Source: Vibrio tubiashii ATCC 19109 (lineage in GTDB: Bacteria; Pseudomonadota; Gammaproteobacteria; Enterobacterales; Vibrionaceae). From it: a stretch of DNA of 64,000 nucleotides. Below the pieces are notes generated by a model. That model did not search any database and was not told the origin of the DNA. It saw nothing but the letters and a program-made list of their open reading frames with translations. The position numbers and the translations under genes were made by a program. The stretch is from positions 2,170,001 to 2,234,000 of the forward strand of contig NZ_CP009354.1 of the NCBI RefSeq assembly GCF_000772105.1, given 5' to 3'. Shown one piece after another: positions 18,677 through 27,550 of the stretch (positions are counted from its first letter, which is position 1; every line of letters starts with the position of its first letter).

Positions 18677-19243
18677 GTGCGCTTATTACTTCTGTTAATT
18701 GCTATCAGCTTAGTTTGCCTAGGCCTTCAGTTCGAACCTTTCGCTTCCCAAGTTAACTGGCAACGCTATTTTATTCTTGAAGGTCAGTGGTGGCGAATCC
18801 TAACAGGAAACTTCACTCATACCAACTTTGCCCATCTAGGGATGAATCTCGCCGGTCTTTGGGTGATCAGTTTTATCTTCAAGCCGTCCCCCAAGGCACT
18901 CCTTTTTTGCCTGATTATCGTTAGTCTAGCCATAGGCGGGCTGAACTTCCTAAGTAGCATGAATGGTTATGTCGGTCTCTCTGGCGTTCTGCATGGGTTA
19001 TTCGCTTATTTTGCCCTTCAGGAAGCTTTAAACAACAGAAAAAGTAGCTGGCTGTTGGTCGTTGGCGTACTAGCAAAAGTTGGCTGGGAGATGACAATGG
19101 GTGCATCAGCTTCGACAAGTGAGATAATCAATGCACGCGTGGCAGTGGAATCTCACCTATTTGGTGCTCTATCCGGTCTTATCTTGGCGATGACGGTTTT
19201 TCTGCTAACAAAAAAAGGCGTACTTTCTTCAACCAAGTCATAA
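18677..19243 (+). CDS. rrtA: rhombosortase, rhomboid-family intramembrane serine protease
   Basis: Rhomboid-like protease that cleaves and processes GlyGly-CTERM proteins. The protein of about 188 aa has an early membrane segment, QWWRILTGNFTHTNFAHLGMN (the rhomboid HxxxN-type region), the nucleophile in GLSGVLHG, and the catalytic histidine in ESHLFGALSG. At least five hydrophobic segments are present. The proposed GTG start at 18677 leaves room for the divergent DTW gene; a TTG at 18653 would overlap it. Substrate proteins are not in this window. Confidence 0.85.
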   Translation: MRLLLLLIAISLVCLGLQFEPFASQVNWQRYFILEGQWWRILTGNFTHTNFAHLGMNLAGLWVISFIFKPSPKALLFCLIIVSLAIGGLNFLSSMNGYVGLSGVLHGLFAYFALQEALNNRKSSWLLVVGVLAKVGWEMTMGASASTSEIINARVAVESHLFGALSGLILAMTVFLLTKKGVLSSTKS

Positions 19244-19263
19244 TTTGGTTGATGTTCACCGCT

Positions 19264-19291
19264 AAAGGGCTCAGAATGGCGCCCTTTTTCG
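19264..19291 (+). terminator. terminator after rhombosortase
   Basis: Stem AAAGGGC (19264-19270) and GCCCTTT (19281-19287), followed by further T. Confidence 0.7.
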
Positions 19292-19349
19292 TGGCGACAC
19301 CTTTTGTTGATGTCTTGCCCGATCACACACCACTTACAGAGAACAATAT

Positions 19350-20786
19350 ATGGGTTTTACCTCTTTAGGCCTTTCTGCCCCAATCCTCAAAGCTATTGAA
19401 GAACAAGGCTATGACAAACCGTCTCCAATTCAGGAGCAAGCAATTCCTGCCGTACTAGCAGGTAAAGATGTTATGGCAGCAGCGCAGACGGGTACAGGTA
19501 AAACCGCAGGCTTCACACTACCGATCCTTGAACGTTTGGACAATGGTCTACGCGTGAAAGGCAATCATATTCGCGCCTTAGTATTGACCCCAACACGCGA
19601 GCTTGCCGCACAGGTCCAGGAAAACGTATTTAAATACAGTCGCCACCAAAAACTGACCTCTCAAGTTGTGTTTGGTGGGGTTAAAGTTAATCCGCAAATG
19701 ATGAAGCTGCGTAAAGGCTGTGACGTGTTAGTGGCCACTCCGGGTCGCCTACTCGACCTCTACCAACAGAATGCGATTAAGTTCGACCAACTTGAAGTCT
19801 TGGTACTCGATGAAGCCGACCGCATGTTGGATATGGGCTTTATTCGTGACATCCGTAAGATTCTCAACTTGCTGCCTGCGAAGCGCCAAAACTTGTTGTT
19901 CTCTGCGACTTTCTCACCTGAGATCCGCGAGCTAGCAAAAGGCTTGGTCAACAACCCAGTAGAAGTCTCAGTGAGCAAAGAGAACTCAACAGCAGTAACC
20001 ATCGAGCAAAGCATCTACCCAGCAGACAAACGCAAGAAAGCGCCAATGCTAGCCAAGCTTATTCAAGATGGTAATTGGCAACAAACGCTAGTTTTTTGCC
20101 GCACTAAGCATGGTGCGAACCGCTTAGCTTTCTTCCTCAATAAAGAAGGCATTACAGCAGCGCCAATTCACGGCAACAAAAGCCAAGGCGCACGTACTCG
20201 CGCGTTAGCAGATTTTAAATCAGGCGATATTCGCGTGTTAGTTGCGACTGATATTGCCGCACGTGGTATCGATATTCCTCAGCTTCCTCAGGTGGTCAAC
20301 TTCGAACTGCCGCACGTCTCTGAAGACTATGTCCACCGCATTGGTCGCACTGGCCGTGCAGGTGAAGTCGGTAAGGCATATTCATTGGTTGAAGCTGCCG
20401 AAGCGAGTGAGCTATTTGGTATTGAGCGCCTAATTCAGCAAGTGCTACCTCGACTAGAGCTAGAAGGCTTCAAACCGGTCAACGAGCTGCCTGAGTCAAA
20501 GCTAGATACTCGCCCAATTAAGCCAAAGAAACCTAAGAAGCCGAAAAAACCTAAGCAACCAAAAGCCGAACATCAGGACGGTCAGCGCTCTGGTGATAAC
20601 GCTCGCGGTAATAAGCCAGCCAGCAAGAACAAACGTCACTTTGGTCACAGTAAGCCAAAGGGCGAGAGCAAAAATGGCAACAGCCAACGCGGAGAAGGTA
20701 AAGCGAAACCTCGTTCAGGCAACGCGAATAACAAGCCTCGCCGTCCTGCTAATCGCAAGCCTACAGGCGCGCAGCCCAAAGCTTAG
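19350..20786 (+). CDS. rhlE: DEAD-box ATP-dependent RNA helicase RhlE
   Basis: Unwinds RNA, with roles in ribosome maturation or RNA decay. The 478-aa protein has all helicase motifs: F and Q motif (MGFTSLGLS...[10 protein letters not shown]), [55 protein letters not shown] and [10 protein letters not shown]. The C-terminal 100 residues are a lysine-, proline- and asparagine-rich basic tail typical of RhlE. It is monocistronic with a strong terminator. Confidence 0.93.
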   Translation: MGFTSLGLSAPILKAIEEQGYDKPSPIQEQAIPAVLAGKDVMAAAQTGTGKTAGFTLPILERLDNGLRVKGNHIRALVLTPTRELAAQVQENVFKYSRHQKLTSQVVFGGVKVNPQMMKLRKGCDVLVATPGRLLDLYQQNAIKFDQLEVLVLDEADRMLDMGFIRDIRKILNLLPAKRQNLLFSATFSPEIRELAKGLVNNPVEVSVSKENSTAVTIEQSIYPADKRKKAPMLAKLIQDGNWQQTLVFCRTKHGANRLAFFLNKEGITAAPIHGNKSQGARTRALADFKSGDIRVLVATDIAARGIDIPQLPQVVNFELPHVSEDYVHRIGRTGRAGEVGKAYSLVEAAEASELFGIERLIQQVLPRLELEGFKPVNELPESKLDTRPIKPKKPKKPKKPKQPKAEHQDGQRSGDNARGNKPASKNKRHFGHSKPKGESKNGNSQRGEGKAKPRSGNANNKPRRPANRKPTGAQPKA

Positions 20787-20797
20787 TAACAACGAAT

Positions 20798-20831
20798 AAA
20801 CTAGCCCCACATTCCGTGGGGCTAGTTTTAT
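20798..20831 (+). terminator. terminator of rhlE
   Basis: A 13-bp stem (AAACTAGCCCCAC, 20798-20810; GTGGGGCTAGTTT, 20816-20828) with a 5-nt loop and T tail. Confidence 0.88.
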
Positions 20832-21008
20832 CGAATACATAGTACCTACATATCATGTTGTTACTTGCCATTCCAATAGCTTCAATTTGATATGCCTTGA
20901 ACTGATGAAATAATTGAAGATCATCAAAACCTCAATAAAAAGTATTTAATTAGGTTACAATTAACCAGTAAAGTGGTCTTGTGAAGAAAATAATCACCCC
21001 TAATTATT

Positions 21009-21725
21009 ATGAAAAAATATGAAGAACTAGTTCAAGATATAGTAAGCAAAGTTTGCCAAGGTGTTATTTCTGTAAAGCTACCTTCAGAGAGGGAATTGGC
21101 GGACAAATATGAGCTATCTCGATTTTCAGTACGAAAAGCACTTGCTAAACTTGAAGCCATCGGTATTGTAAAATCAAAAGTAGGTTCTGGTTACTTCGTT
21201 AATACATCTATAATTGGCTCACCACTTATATATAATTCCGTGACTGAGAATAAATTTGGTGAAATTTCTTATAAGAAAATAAAGCTGAATAAAAGGTTAC
21301 CAACCCCACATGAAATTCAAGTATTTTCAATTGAAGATGATGAATATCTTTGGCATATAAAAAGGTTACGGTTAATTCAAGGAAAAGTAACTCAAGTCGA
21401 AGAAACTCGCCTACCCGTCCGCATTTTCCCTAAAATTGATGAAGCTGTTATTGAAAGCTCTTTGCAAAAGCATGTCCTCTCGCTAGGACTGGAGATCGAC
21501 AGCTACTTAACCACTTACCGAGCCATCAACTTATCTAAGGAAGACGCCGATTTACTTGGTTGCAAACGTTCAAAATCGGCAATGAATATCACCAATCGTG
21601 GATTCTTAAAGTCAGGTGAAGTATTCGTCGTCAGCGATATCATCGATATCGATTATCAGTGCACATACCACACAAAATTTAACTCTGAGAGCTTGAGTTA
21701 CCGAGATCAAAACGACCGCGAGTAG
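21009..21725 (+). CDS. GntR/HutC-family transcriptional regulator of the sugar-acid cluster
   Basis: A 238-aa regulator. The N-terminal winged helix contains LPSERELADKYELSRFSVRKALAKLE and GSGYFV (about residues 22-64). A UTRA ligand-binding domain follows (about 80-225), with VEETRLPVRIFP. It is the first gene of a cluster for sugar-acid breakdown, so the ligand may be an aldonate, 2-keto-3-deoxygluconate or a phosphorylated intermediate. The ribosome site is weak. Candidate inverted repeats lie at 23047-23087 between the two divergent catabolic transcripts. Confidence 0.87.
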   Translation: MKKYEELVQDIVSKVCQGVISVKLPSERELADKYELSRFSVRKALAKLEAIGIVKSKVGSGYFVNTSIIGSPLIYNSVTENKFGEISYKKIKLNKRLPTPHEIQVFSIEDDEYLWHIKRLRLIQGKVTQVEETRLPVRIFPKIDEAVIESSLQKHVLSLGLEIDSYLTTYRAINLSKEDADLLGCKRSKSAMNITNRGFLKSGEVFVVSDIIDIDYQCTYHTKFNSESLSYRDQNDRE

Positions 21726-21736
21726 CGGTCGTTTCT
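21710..21736. terminator. bidirectional terminator between gntR and the dehydratase
   Basis: A 10-bp stem (AAACGACCGC, 21710-21719; GCGGTCGTTT, 21725-21734) with a 5-nt loop. The stop codon of the GntR gene lies within it. The two genes converge here. Confidence 0.8.
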
Positions 21737-21759
21737 TATCTGTCTTACACAATTTTATC

Positions 21760-22959
21760 TTACGGCGTATGAATCGAACCATCTGGTAAACGGCTTTGTG
21801 TCCATTCATGTGGTCGATAAGTCACTGGAAATTCTTTCGCCATTTCTAGATTCATCTCAACACCAATGCCAGGGCGTTCCGAAGCATACAAGTAACCGTT
21901 GTCCGGTTCAGCAGCATTAGGAAAAACTGCTTGGGTATTTGGCTGGTATTCAACATGTTCTTGAATTGCGGCATTGTGCAAGTGAACATTAAGGTGTGTA
22001 TTTACCGCGGCGCCAATGGGTGTCATATCTGGCGGACAGTGCCATGCAATACGTACCCCAAAGCTCTGGCATAAATGGCCAAGTTTCAGAGCTGGGGTGA
22101 TCCCCCCTATTTGCGAAACATGGCAGCGAATGAAGTCTACCCGACGGTTAATAATCAACGCTTTCCATTCTTCTGGGTTGTTAAATAGCTCCCCTAACGC
22201 CAATGAAACACTAGACTGACTGCGAATGTTATCCAACCACTCAGTTTGGTTTGGTGGCAGAATATCTTCAATGAAATATGGTTTGTATTTTTCGACCTCT
22301 TTGGCAAATTGAACAGCTTGGTTAGGGAACAATCTTTCATGCACGTCATGCAGAATATGGAATGCATTTCCGTATTTGCTACGTAACTGCCTAAACATTG
22401 CCAACGTGTTATCAACATACTGATCTTGGTCATAGTATGAGCCAGATGTTGGAACTTGCGCTGTATGAATATTTTCAGGGACGCCACCATAAAAACCCAA
22501 TTGGCAACGAATATGTTTGTAGCCCTGATCTAGATATTTATCGATCTGCTCGTATAACCCTTCCATCGTATCGCTAGTAGCATGCGTATATACTTGAATA
22601 GCATCGCGAGACTTACCACCGAACAATTGATGTAGCGGCATACCAGCTTGCTTAGCTTTAATATCCCAAAGTGCCATATCAACACCTGAAATAGCATTAT
22701 TGATAACAGGTCCATTACGCCAATAAGAATTAACCATCATCATTTGCCATAGGTCTTCAATATTATTAGCATCCTTTCCAATTAGTAATGGCTTGATATA
22801 TTCATCAACCATTGTCTTAACGGCTAAAGGTCGCTGTTGAAAAGTCGCACAACCATAACCAGTCAGTCCTGACTGAGTTTCGACAATTACCGTTATTAGG
22901 TTATGTCTGTCAGGTTTGGTAATCACACACTCAATATTTGAAATGATATTTTTGTTCAC
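21760..22959 (-). CDS. ManD-like sugar-acid dehydratase, enolase superfamily
   Basis: Probably dehydrates a C6 aldonic acid (D-mannonate, D-gluconate or D-altronate) to 2-keto-3-deoxygluconate. The 399-aa protein has the D-mannonate-dehydratase/RspA subgroup layout: [10 protein letters not shown] (R151, Y157), first metal ligand and acid D205/H207 in LHDVHERL, E231 in FIEDILPP, E257 in [11 protein letters not shown], and [11 protein letters not shown] near 306. Mannonate, gluconate and inactive members share this fold, so the substrate is open. It is transcribed divergently from the PTS-kinase-aldolase genes. Confidence 0.85.
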   Translation of the reverse strand: MNKNIISNIECVITKPDRHNLITVIVETQSGLTGYGCATFQQRPLAVKTMVDEYIKPLLIGKDANNIEDLWQMMMVNSYWRNGPVINNAISGVDMALWDIKAKQAGMPLHQLFGGKSRDAIQVYTHATSDTMEGLYEQIDKYLDQGYKHIRCQLGFYGGVPENIHTAQVPTSGSYYDQDQYVDNTLAMFRQLRSKYGNAFHILHDVHERLFPNQAVQFAKEVEKYKPYFIEDILPPNQTEWLDNIRSQSSVSLALGELFNNPEEWKALIINRRVDFIRCHVSQIGGITPALKLGHLCQSFGVRIAWHCPPDMTPIGAAVNTHLNVHLHNAAIQEHVEYQPNTQAVFPNAAEPDNGYLYASERPGIGVEMNLEMAKEFPVTYRPHEWTQSRLPDGSIHTP

Positions 22960-23046
22960 TTTGAACTATCTCTAGATAACAGGATTTATTTTATCTAACA
23001 GTGAAAAAATGCAGATTTCAAGGGGTAAATTATACTTAAAAATGAC

Positions 23047-23087
23047 TGGTTCGTTCCTGATTTACTTTCGCAAACAAAAACGAACCA
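23047..23087. promoter_or_regulatory. inverted repeats, candidate operator of the GntR regulator
   Basis: TGGTTCGTT (23047-23055) and its exact inverse AACGAACCA (23079-23087) are separated by 23 bp, about three helical turns centre to centre. They lie in the 261-bp divergent region between the dehydratase and PTS genes. Assignment to the GntR protein is inference from position. Confidence 0.45.
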
Positions 23088-23129
23088 ATTGCCCCAAAAT
23101 AGCCAAAAATAATTTTTCAGCTGTTTTAA

Positions 23130-23145
23130 TGTGAGTTTTATCACT
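23130..23145. promoter_or_regulatory. CRP-cAMP binding site
   Basis: TGTGA-GTTTTA-TCACT matches the CRP core TGTGA-N6-TCACA in nine of ten positions. It lies 76 bp before the PTS start codon, a typical activating position. It fits catabolite control of a secondary carbon source. Confidence 0.7.
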
Positions 23146-23220
23146 TTTTTGTCGATTGGCTTAAAATCCTCAACCGCTAAGATGATTGCAATAAACGAGC
23201 AGACAAGCACATAGGAAAGT

Positions 23221-24651
23221 ATGATGCAATTGACAGAAACCAACATGGCTATTGGCGATAATGCCCCAAACAAAGCAGACAGCTTTAGCATGAAACTACA
23301 AGAATTGGTCGCCGCACTTGGTGGTGAAGAGAACATCGCAAACATTACCCACTGTATGACTCGCCTACGCTTTAAGCTGGTCGATGAGTCCAAAGCAGAT
23401 AAAGTCAAACTTGAAGCTATCCAAGGGGTGAAAGGCGTTGTTCTCGCACAGGGACAAACTCAAGTCATCATAGGTGTCGATGTTGAGAAATGGTATCTAG
23501 CTCTTTCCGGGGCAAGTGCCGCCCCCATAGACGCCGATATTGAACAAGAGAAAGGCAAGCTGTTTCAAAACGCCATGCGCATAGTGGCTGGAATCTTTGG
23601 CCCTGTGGTTCCTGCTATCGCAGGTGCGGGGATGTTAATGGGACTGCTATCGGGGCTTATTGCAACCAATGTCATTTCTGAATCTTCTGACACGGTGTTT
23701 TTCTTCAGGTCCATCTCCGTTGCCGTCTTCTTTTTCTTACCTATGCTGGTCTCTTTCTCGGCAGCGAAGGTGTTTAAGGTCAACGAGTATATAGCGCTTG
23801 CTGTTGCTGCTGCTATGATGTCACCAAAGCTACTTGAAAAAGCCACGCTGCTAACAGAAGCTGGGGGCAAAGCAGAGCTTAATGTGTTCGGCATGCTGCC
23901 TATTGAACTACTTAACTACGGCGGCGCTATTGTCCCGGCTATTCTAGCAGTTTGGGTTCTATCAAAAATAACCCCGTTGGTCGACAAGCTTGTACCTGCT
24001 TCTGCTAAGCCTGTATTTACGCCGCTACTTGCCTTTACCGTGACTTCAACTCTTGTTTTATCAGTCGTTGCTCCAGCAGGCATGTGGCTTAGTAATGGTG
24101 CTGGCTGGGTTGTGAGTTCCCTACTGGAAGTCTCACCTACGCTTACTGGCTTTGTATTTGGCTTAACTCGACCAATTACTATTGTATTCGGCATTCACCA
24201 CAGCATGACACCAATCAGCTTGAACAATTTCGCGTTGTACGGCAAAGATTTACTCATGCCAATCATGTGTCTTGGCAACCTCGCTATTGCTGGAGCCACT
24301 ATGGCTATCTGGTACAAACAACGCAAAACAGCAACGAAAGAGCAATCTTCGATCACGGCTGGCTCGGGTATCACTGCGATTCTCGGTATTACAGAACCCG
24401 CTCTATTCGGTGTTTTAACCAAATACACAAAAGCTCTGTTCATGGCGAGTTTGGCAGCGGGTATCTTTGGCGCAATCTCAGTGACGATTGATACTCACCT
24501 AACCAGCTATATTCTATCGTCTGTATTTAGCTTACCGGCTTACCTAGCAGGTGGTACCCAAAACTTCATTCAAGCGATTATTGGTGTATGTGGTGTTTTC
24601 GCCTTATCTTTCGCTTTAACTATGATGTTCGTTCGCTTAGACAATAAGTAA
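23221..24651 (+). CDS. PTS EIIBC permease, beta-glucoside/sucrose family, no IIA domain
   Basis: Inner-membrane PTS permease of 476 aa with domain order IIB then IIC. The IIB domain (about residues 20-95) has the phospho-cysteine in THCMTRLRFKL. The IIC domain (about 115-470) contains GPVVPAIAGAGML, FGIHHSMTPI and ILGITEPALFGV. It lacks the C-terminal IIA of BglF and must borrow one, probably EIIA-Glc. It lies upstream of kdgK and eda, under a CRP site. No phospho-glycosidase is present, so its substrate is uncertain. Its ATG follows AGGAAAGT. Confidence 0.88.
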   Translation: MMQLTETNMAIGDNAPNKADSFSMKLQELVAALGGEENIANITHCMTRLRFKLVDESKADKVKLEAIQGVKGVVLAQGQTQVIIGVDVEKWYLALSGASAAPIDADIEQEKGKLFQNAMRIVAGIFGPVVPAIAGAGMLMGLLSGLIATNVISESSDTVFFFRSISVAVFFFLPMLVSFSAAKVFKVNEYIALAVAAAMMSPKLLEKATLLTEAGGKAELNVFGMLPIELLNYGGAIVPAILAVWVLSKITPLVDKLVPASAKPVFTPLLAFTVTSTLVLSVVAPAGMWLSNGAGWVVSSLLEVSPTLTGFVFGLTRPITIVFGIHHSMTPISLNNFALYGKDLLMPIMCLGNLAIAGATMAIWYKQRKTATKEQSSITAGSGITAILGITEPALFGVLTKYTKALFMASLAAGIFGAISVTIDTHLTSYILSSVFSLPAYLAGGTQNFIQAIIGVCGVFALSFALTMMFVRLDNK

Positions 24652-24668
24652 TCGCTTCAAGTCACCAT

Positions 24669-24699
24669 CAGGTCTGCTCCCCCAACACAAGCAGGCCTG
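24669..24699 (+). other. intergenic hairpin between the PTS gene and kdgK
   Basis: CAGGTCTGCT (24669-24678) pairs with AGCAGGCCTG (24690-24699), 10 bp with one G-U. No T run follows. It may protect the upstream message or reduce read-through rather than terminate fully. Confidence 0.5.
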
Positions 24700-24723
24700 A
24701 TGCGCTTTATAAGAATTTATACT

Positions 24724-25680
24724 ATGAAGACAATCTCAATCATTGGCGAATGTATGATTGAACTCAATGGCAAACCATTTAGTCATATGCAACAAACGTT
24801 CGGTGGCGACACACTCAATGCCGCCATTTATCTTTGCCGAAGCCATCAAGGCTTGAGGCCCGCTCCAAAAGTACAATATGTCACTGCGCTAGGAAGTGAC
24901 CCGCTGAGCAAAGAAATGAAAGCTCGATGGGAGCAGGAAGGTATCGACACTAACTTGGTGCTAACAGACAACAATCGCTCTCCTGGACTCTATCTGATTC
25001 AACTGGATGACAAGGGTGAAAGAACATTCCTGTATTGGCGTGAACAGTCTGCTGCAAAATACCTACTTCAGCACCAAGACTTTTCTTATGTTCGACAATC
25101 ACTTAAGTTAGCTGATATGGTAATGATAAGCGGTATTAGCTTAGCCATATTGCCAACTCAAGATAGGCAGCAAATGATCCAACTGCTGAATGAGCTCAGA
25201 GCGTCTGGAACTGAAGTGGTGTTTGACAGTAACTACCGCCCTTCATTGTGGTCAAGTGAGAAACACTCAACCGTTAAGTCTGTATACCAATCGATGTACC
25301 AAGCCACAGATCTCGCTTTAGTCACCTTTGATGATGAACAACTCATCTGGGGTGATCAAACGCCACTAGACACTATTACTCGCATACAGTCTCTTGGTGT
25401 CAAAACTGTAGTAATAAAACTTGGGCCTAAAGGCTGTTTAGTCTCAGATCACAGCACTTTTGAACCTTATCATGTTGAAACGACTTTAATTGAAAACGTT
25501 GTCGATACTACCTCTGCCGGAGACTCATTTAACGGTGGCTTCCTTGCTACTTATCTCGAAGATGGAGATGTTAGACGTGCGTGCCACAATGGCAATCAAC
25601 TTGCTGGAGAAGTCATTCAGCATAAAGGCGCTATCATTTCTAAATCACATACGAATACCGCAAAGCAAAACTTTAGATAG
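24724..25680 (+). CDS. kdgK: 2-dehydro-3-deoxygluconokinase
   Basis: Phosphorylates KDG to KDPG. The 318-aa PfkB-family sugar kinase has the start MKTISIIGECMIELNG, the sugar-binding FGGDTLNAAIYL, GERTFLYWREQSAAKY (the KDG kinase Y-W-R signature) and the C-terminal DTTSAGDSFNGGF with the catalytic aspartate. An ATG 24 bases upstream is in frame, but the chosen start matches E. coli KdgK. It lies between the PTS gene and eda and links the dehydratase product to the aldolase. Confidence 0.93.
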   Translation: MKTISIIGECMIELNGKPFSHMQQTFGGDTLNAAIYLCRSHQGLRPAPKVQYVTALGSDPLSKEMKARWEQEGIDTNLVLTDNNRSPGLYLIQLDDKGERTFLYWREQSAAKYLLQHQDFSYVRQSLKLADMVMISGISLAILPTQDRQQMIQLLNELRASGTEVVFDSNYRPSLWSSEKHSTVKSVYQSMYQATDLALVTFDDEQLIWGDQTPLDTITRIQSLGVKTVVIKLGPKGCLVSDHSTFEPYHVETTLIENVVDTTSAGDSFNGGFLATYLEDGDVRRACHNGNQLAGEVIQHKGAIISKSHTNTAKQNFR

Positions 25681-25689
25681 GAAAAAACA

Positions 25690-26316
25690 ATGTCTAACTT
25701 AAACGAGCAGCTAAAAGCACTCAAAGTCATCCCAGTCATCGCTGTCGATAACGCAGAGGATATTTTGCCTTTAGGTAAGGTGTTAGTTGAAAATGGTTTA
25801 CCAGCCGCTGAAATTACCTTCCGCTCCGATGCTGCGGTTGAAGCAATTCGATTACTAAGAGAAGCGCAACCTGAGATGTTAATTGGCGCAGGCACAGTGT
25901 TAAATAAAGAGCAAGCACTGGCAGCACAACAAGCCGGCGCTACCTTTATTGTCTCGCCGGGCTTTAACCCAAATACCGTTCGCGCATGCCAAGAGATCGG
26001 TATTGATATCGTACCTGGCGTCAACAATCCAAGTACTATTGAAGCCGCTCTCGAAATGGGCTTAACTACATTAAAGTTTTTCCCTGCTGAAGCATCAGGT
26101 GGTATCAATATGGTTAAAGCACTGCTTGCTCCTTACGGGGACGTTCATATTATGCCGACAGGTGGCATCAACCCTTCCAACATCAAAGATTATCTCGCTG
26201 TTCCTCGCGTCTTAGCATGCGGTGGGACTTGGATGGTTGATAAAAAGCTTATCGCTGAAGGTCGATGGGATGAGCTTGCCAAGCTCACACGTGAAGCAGT
26301 TGAACTAGTGAAATAA
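25690..26316 (+). CDS. eda: KDPG/KHG aldolase
   Basis: Cleaves 2-keto-3-deoxy-6-phosphogluconate into pyruvate and glyceraldehyde-3-phosphate. The 208-aa class I aldolase has the catalytic E41 in AAEITFRS, GAGTVLN, VSPGFNP and the Schiff-base lysine K129 in TLKFFPAEA, then MPTGGI. It starts 9 bp after kdgK and completes the cluster. A bidirectional terminator follows. Confidence 0.95.
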   Translation: MSNLNEQLKALKVIPVIAVDNAEDILPLGKVLVENGLPAAEITFRSDAAVEAIRLLREAQPEMLIGAGTVLNKEQALAAQQAGATFIVSPGFNPNTVRACQEIGIDIVPGVNNPSTIEAALEMGLTTLKFFPAEASGGINMVKALLAPYGDVHIMPTGGINPSNIKDYLAVPRVLACGGTWMVDKKLIAEGRWDELAKLTREAVELVK

Positions 26317-26349
26317 CTATCCTGTTATTGCTTCAGCTCGGAAAAACCA

Positions 26350-26381
26350 AAAGCGCCCACCAAAATAGGTGGGCGCTTTAG
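26350..26381. terminator. bidirectional terminator between eda and sohB
   Basis: A perfect 12-bp stem (AAAGCGCCCACC, 26350-26361; GGTGGGCGCTTT, 26368-26379) with a 6-nt loop between convergent genes. Confidence 0.85.
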
Positions 26382-26399
26382 TATTCAGTATGCAGTGAA

Positions 26400-27461
26400 T
26401 TAGACAATCGGACGTTGGCCGCGATCAATCAGCTTCATTAATACATTGTCTGCCGCTTCACCTGCTAATCCAGCAAGCTTTGAGGTCAGTTTCTTTTTCT
26501 CTACGTAGTGAATCGCAAGTACGGTTTTGTCTTTACACGCTTCAACTACAAGATCATCTGAAGTTTTGATCTCATCAACCAAGCCTAGACCGTGAGCTTG
26601 GGTACCAAACCAGTGCTCACCTGTTGCCACTTTATCCAACTCAAGGTCAGGACGACGTTCACGAATAAAGTCTTTAAACAGGCCATGTGTTTCTTCTAGC
26701 TCTTGTTTGAACTTGTCACGCGCTTTGTCCGTGTTCTCACCAAACATGGTTAAAGTACGCTTATATTCACCCGCTGTGAGCTGCTCATACTCAATATCAT
26801 ACTTTTTCAGCACTTTATTGAAGTTTGGTAGCTGGGCAATCACACCGATGGAGCCAACAATGGCAAAGGGTGCTGACACAATTTTGTCTGCAATACATGC
26901 CATCATATAACCACCACTTGCCGCGACTTTATCTACCGCAATAGTCAGGGGCAGATTGGCTGCTTTAATACGATCTAGCTGTGATGATGCAAGGCCATAA
27001 CCATGCACCATGCCACCACCAGACTCTAAACGCAGTAGCACTTCATCACCTTCACGAGCCACAGCTAAGATTGCCGTCACCTCTTCACGTAATGAAGCGA
27101 CTTCTTTAGCATCAATACTGCCTTTAAAGTCGAGAACAAACAGGTGAGGTTCACGTTTACTATCAAGATCGCCCTCTTTTGAGGCTTTCTTGATCTCTTT
27201 CTCGCGAGATTTGTTTTTCTCTTTCTCTTGTTTCTTTTCTGCTTTATCACGCGCTTTAATAAACGCTTCATCATGCAGATGGTGCTCTAACTGCTCAACG
27301 GTCTGCTTGTGTTGATCCGTTAAGTTAGTAATTTCCAACTCACCTTTCGCGCCACCGCTTTTACCACCAACGGCTTTAGCAACCACTAAAATCGCTACAA
27401 TCGCGACCACAACAGTCACAATCTTGGCTAAAAACAGCCCATAGTCCAACAAAAATTCCAA
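26400..27461 (-). CDS. sohB: SohB-family inner-membrane serine protease (S49)
   Basis: Probable membrane peptidase of the SppA/SohB group, about 353 aa. One N-terminal membrane segment (YGLFLAKIVTVVVAIVAILVV) is followed by a lysine/glutamate-rich linker (about 60-100) and the protease domain. That domain has LDFKGSIDAKEV, LRLESGGGMVHGYG, the nucleophile in DKVAASGGYMMA, and the general-base lysine region in SIGVIAQLPNF to YKRTLT. The TTG at 27461 has AGAGG nine bases upstream; the ATG at 27470 directly abuts that ribosome site. It is divergent from yciK, as in E. coli. Confidence 0.9.
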   Translation of the reverse strand: MEFLLDYGLFLAKIVTVVVAIVAILVVAKAVGGKSGGAKGELEITNLTDQHKQTVEQLEHHLHDEAFIKARDKAEKKQEKEKNKSREKEIKKASKEGDLDSKREPHLFVLDFKGSIDAKEVASLREEVTAILAVAREGDEVLLRLESGGGMVHGYGLASSQLDRIKAANLPLTIAVDKVAASGGYMMACIADKIVSAPFAIVGSIGVIAQLPNFNKVLKKYDIEYEQLTAGEYKRTLTMFGENTDKARDKFKQELEETHGLFKDFIRERRPDLELDKVATGEHWFGTQAHGLGLVDEIKTSDDLVVEACKDKTVLAIHYVEKKKLTSKLAGLAGEAADNVLMKLIDRGQRPIV

Positions 27462-27550
27462 TGTGAGCATCCTCTATTGTGCGAATTAGTGTATTGTAAC
27501 CACCATCTTACGGAATCATAAAGTAAATCATTACAATAAGGATACACATC

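Noticed and set aside
20502-20799. Overlapping frames in the 3' part of rhlE and the rne tail
   Set aside because: They come from low-complexity lysine, arginine and alanine codons in the disordered tails and carry no independent signals.
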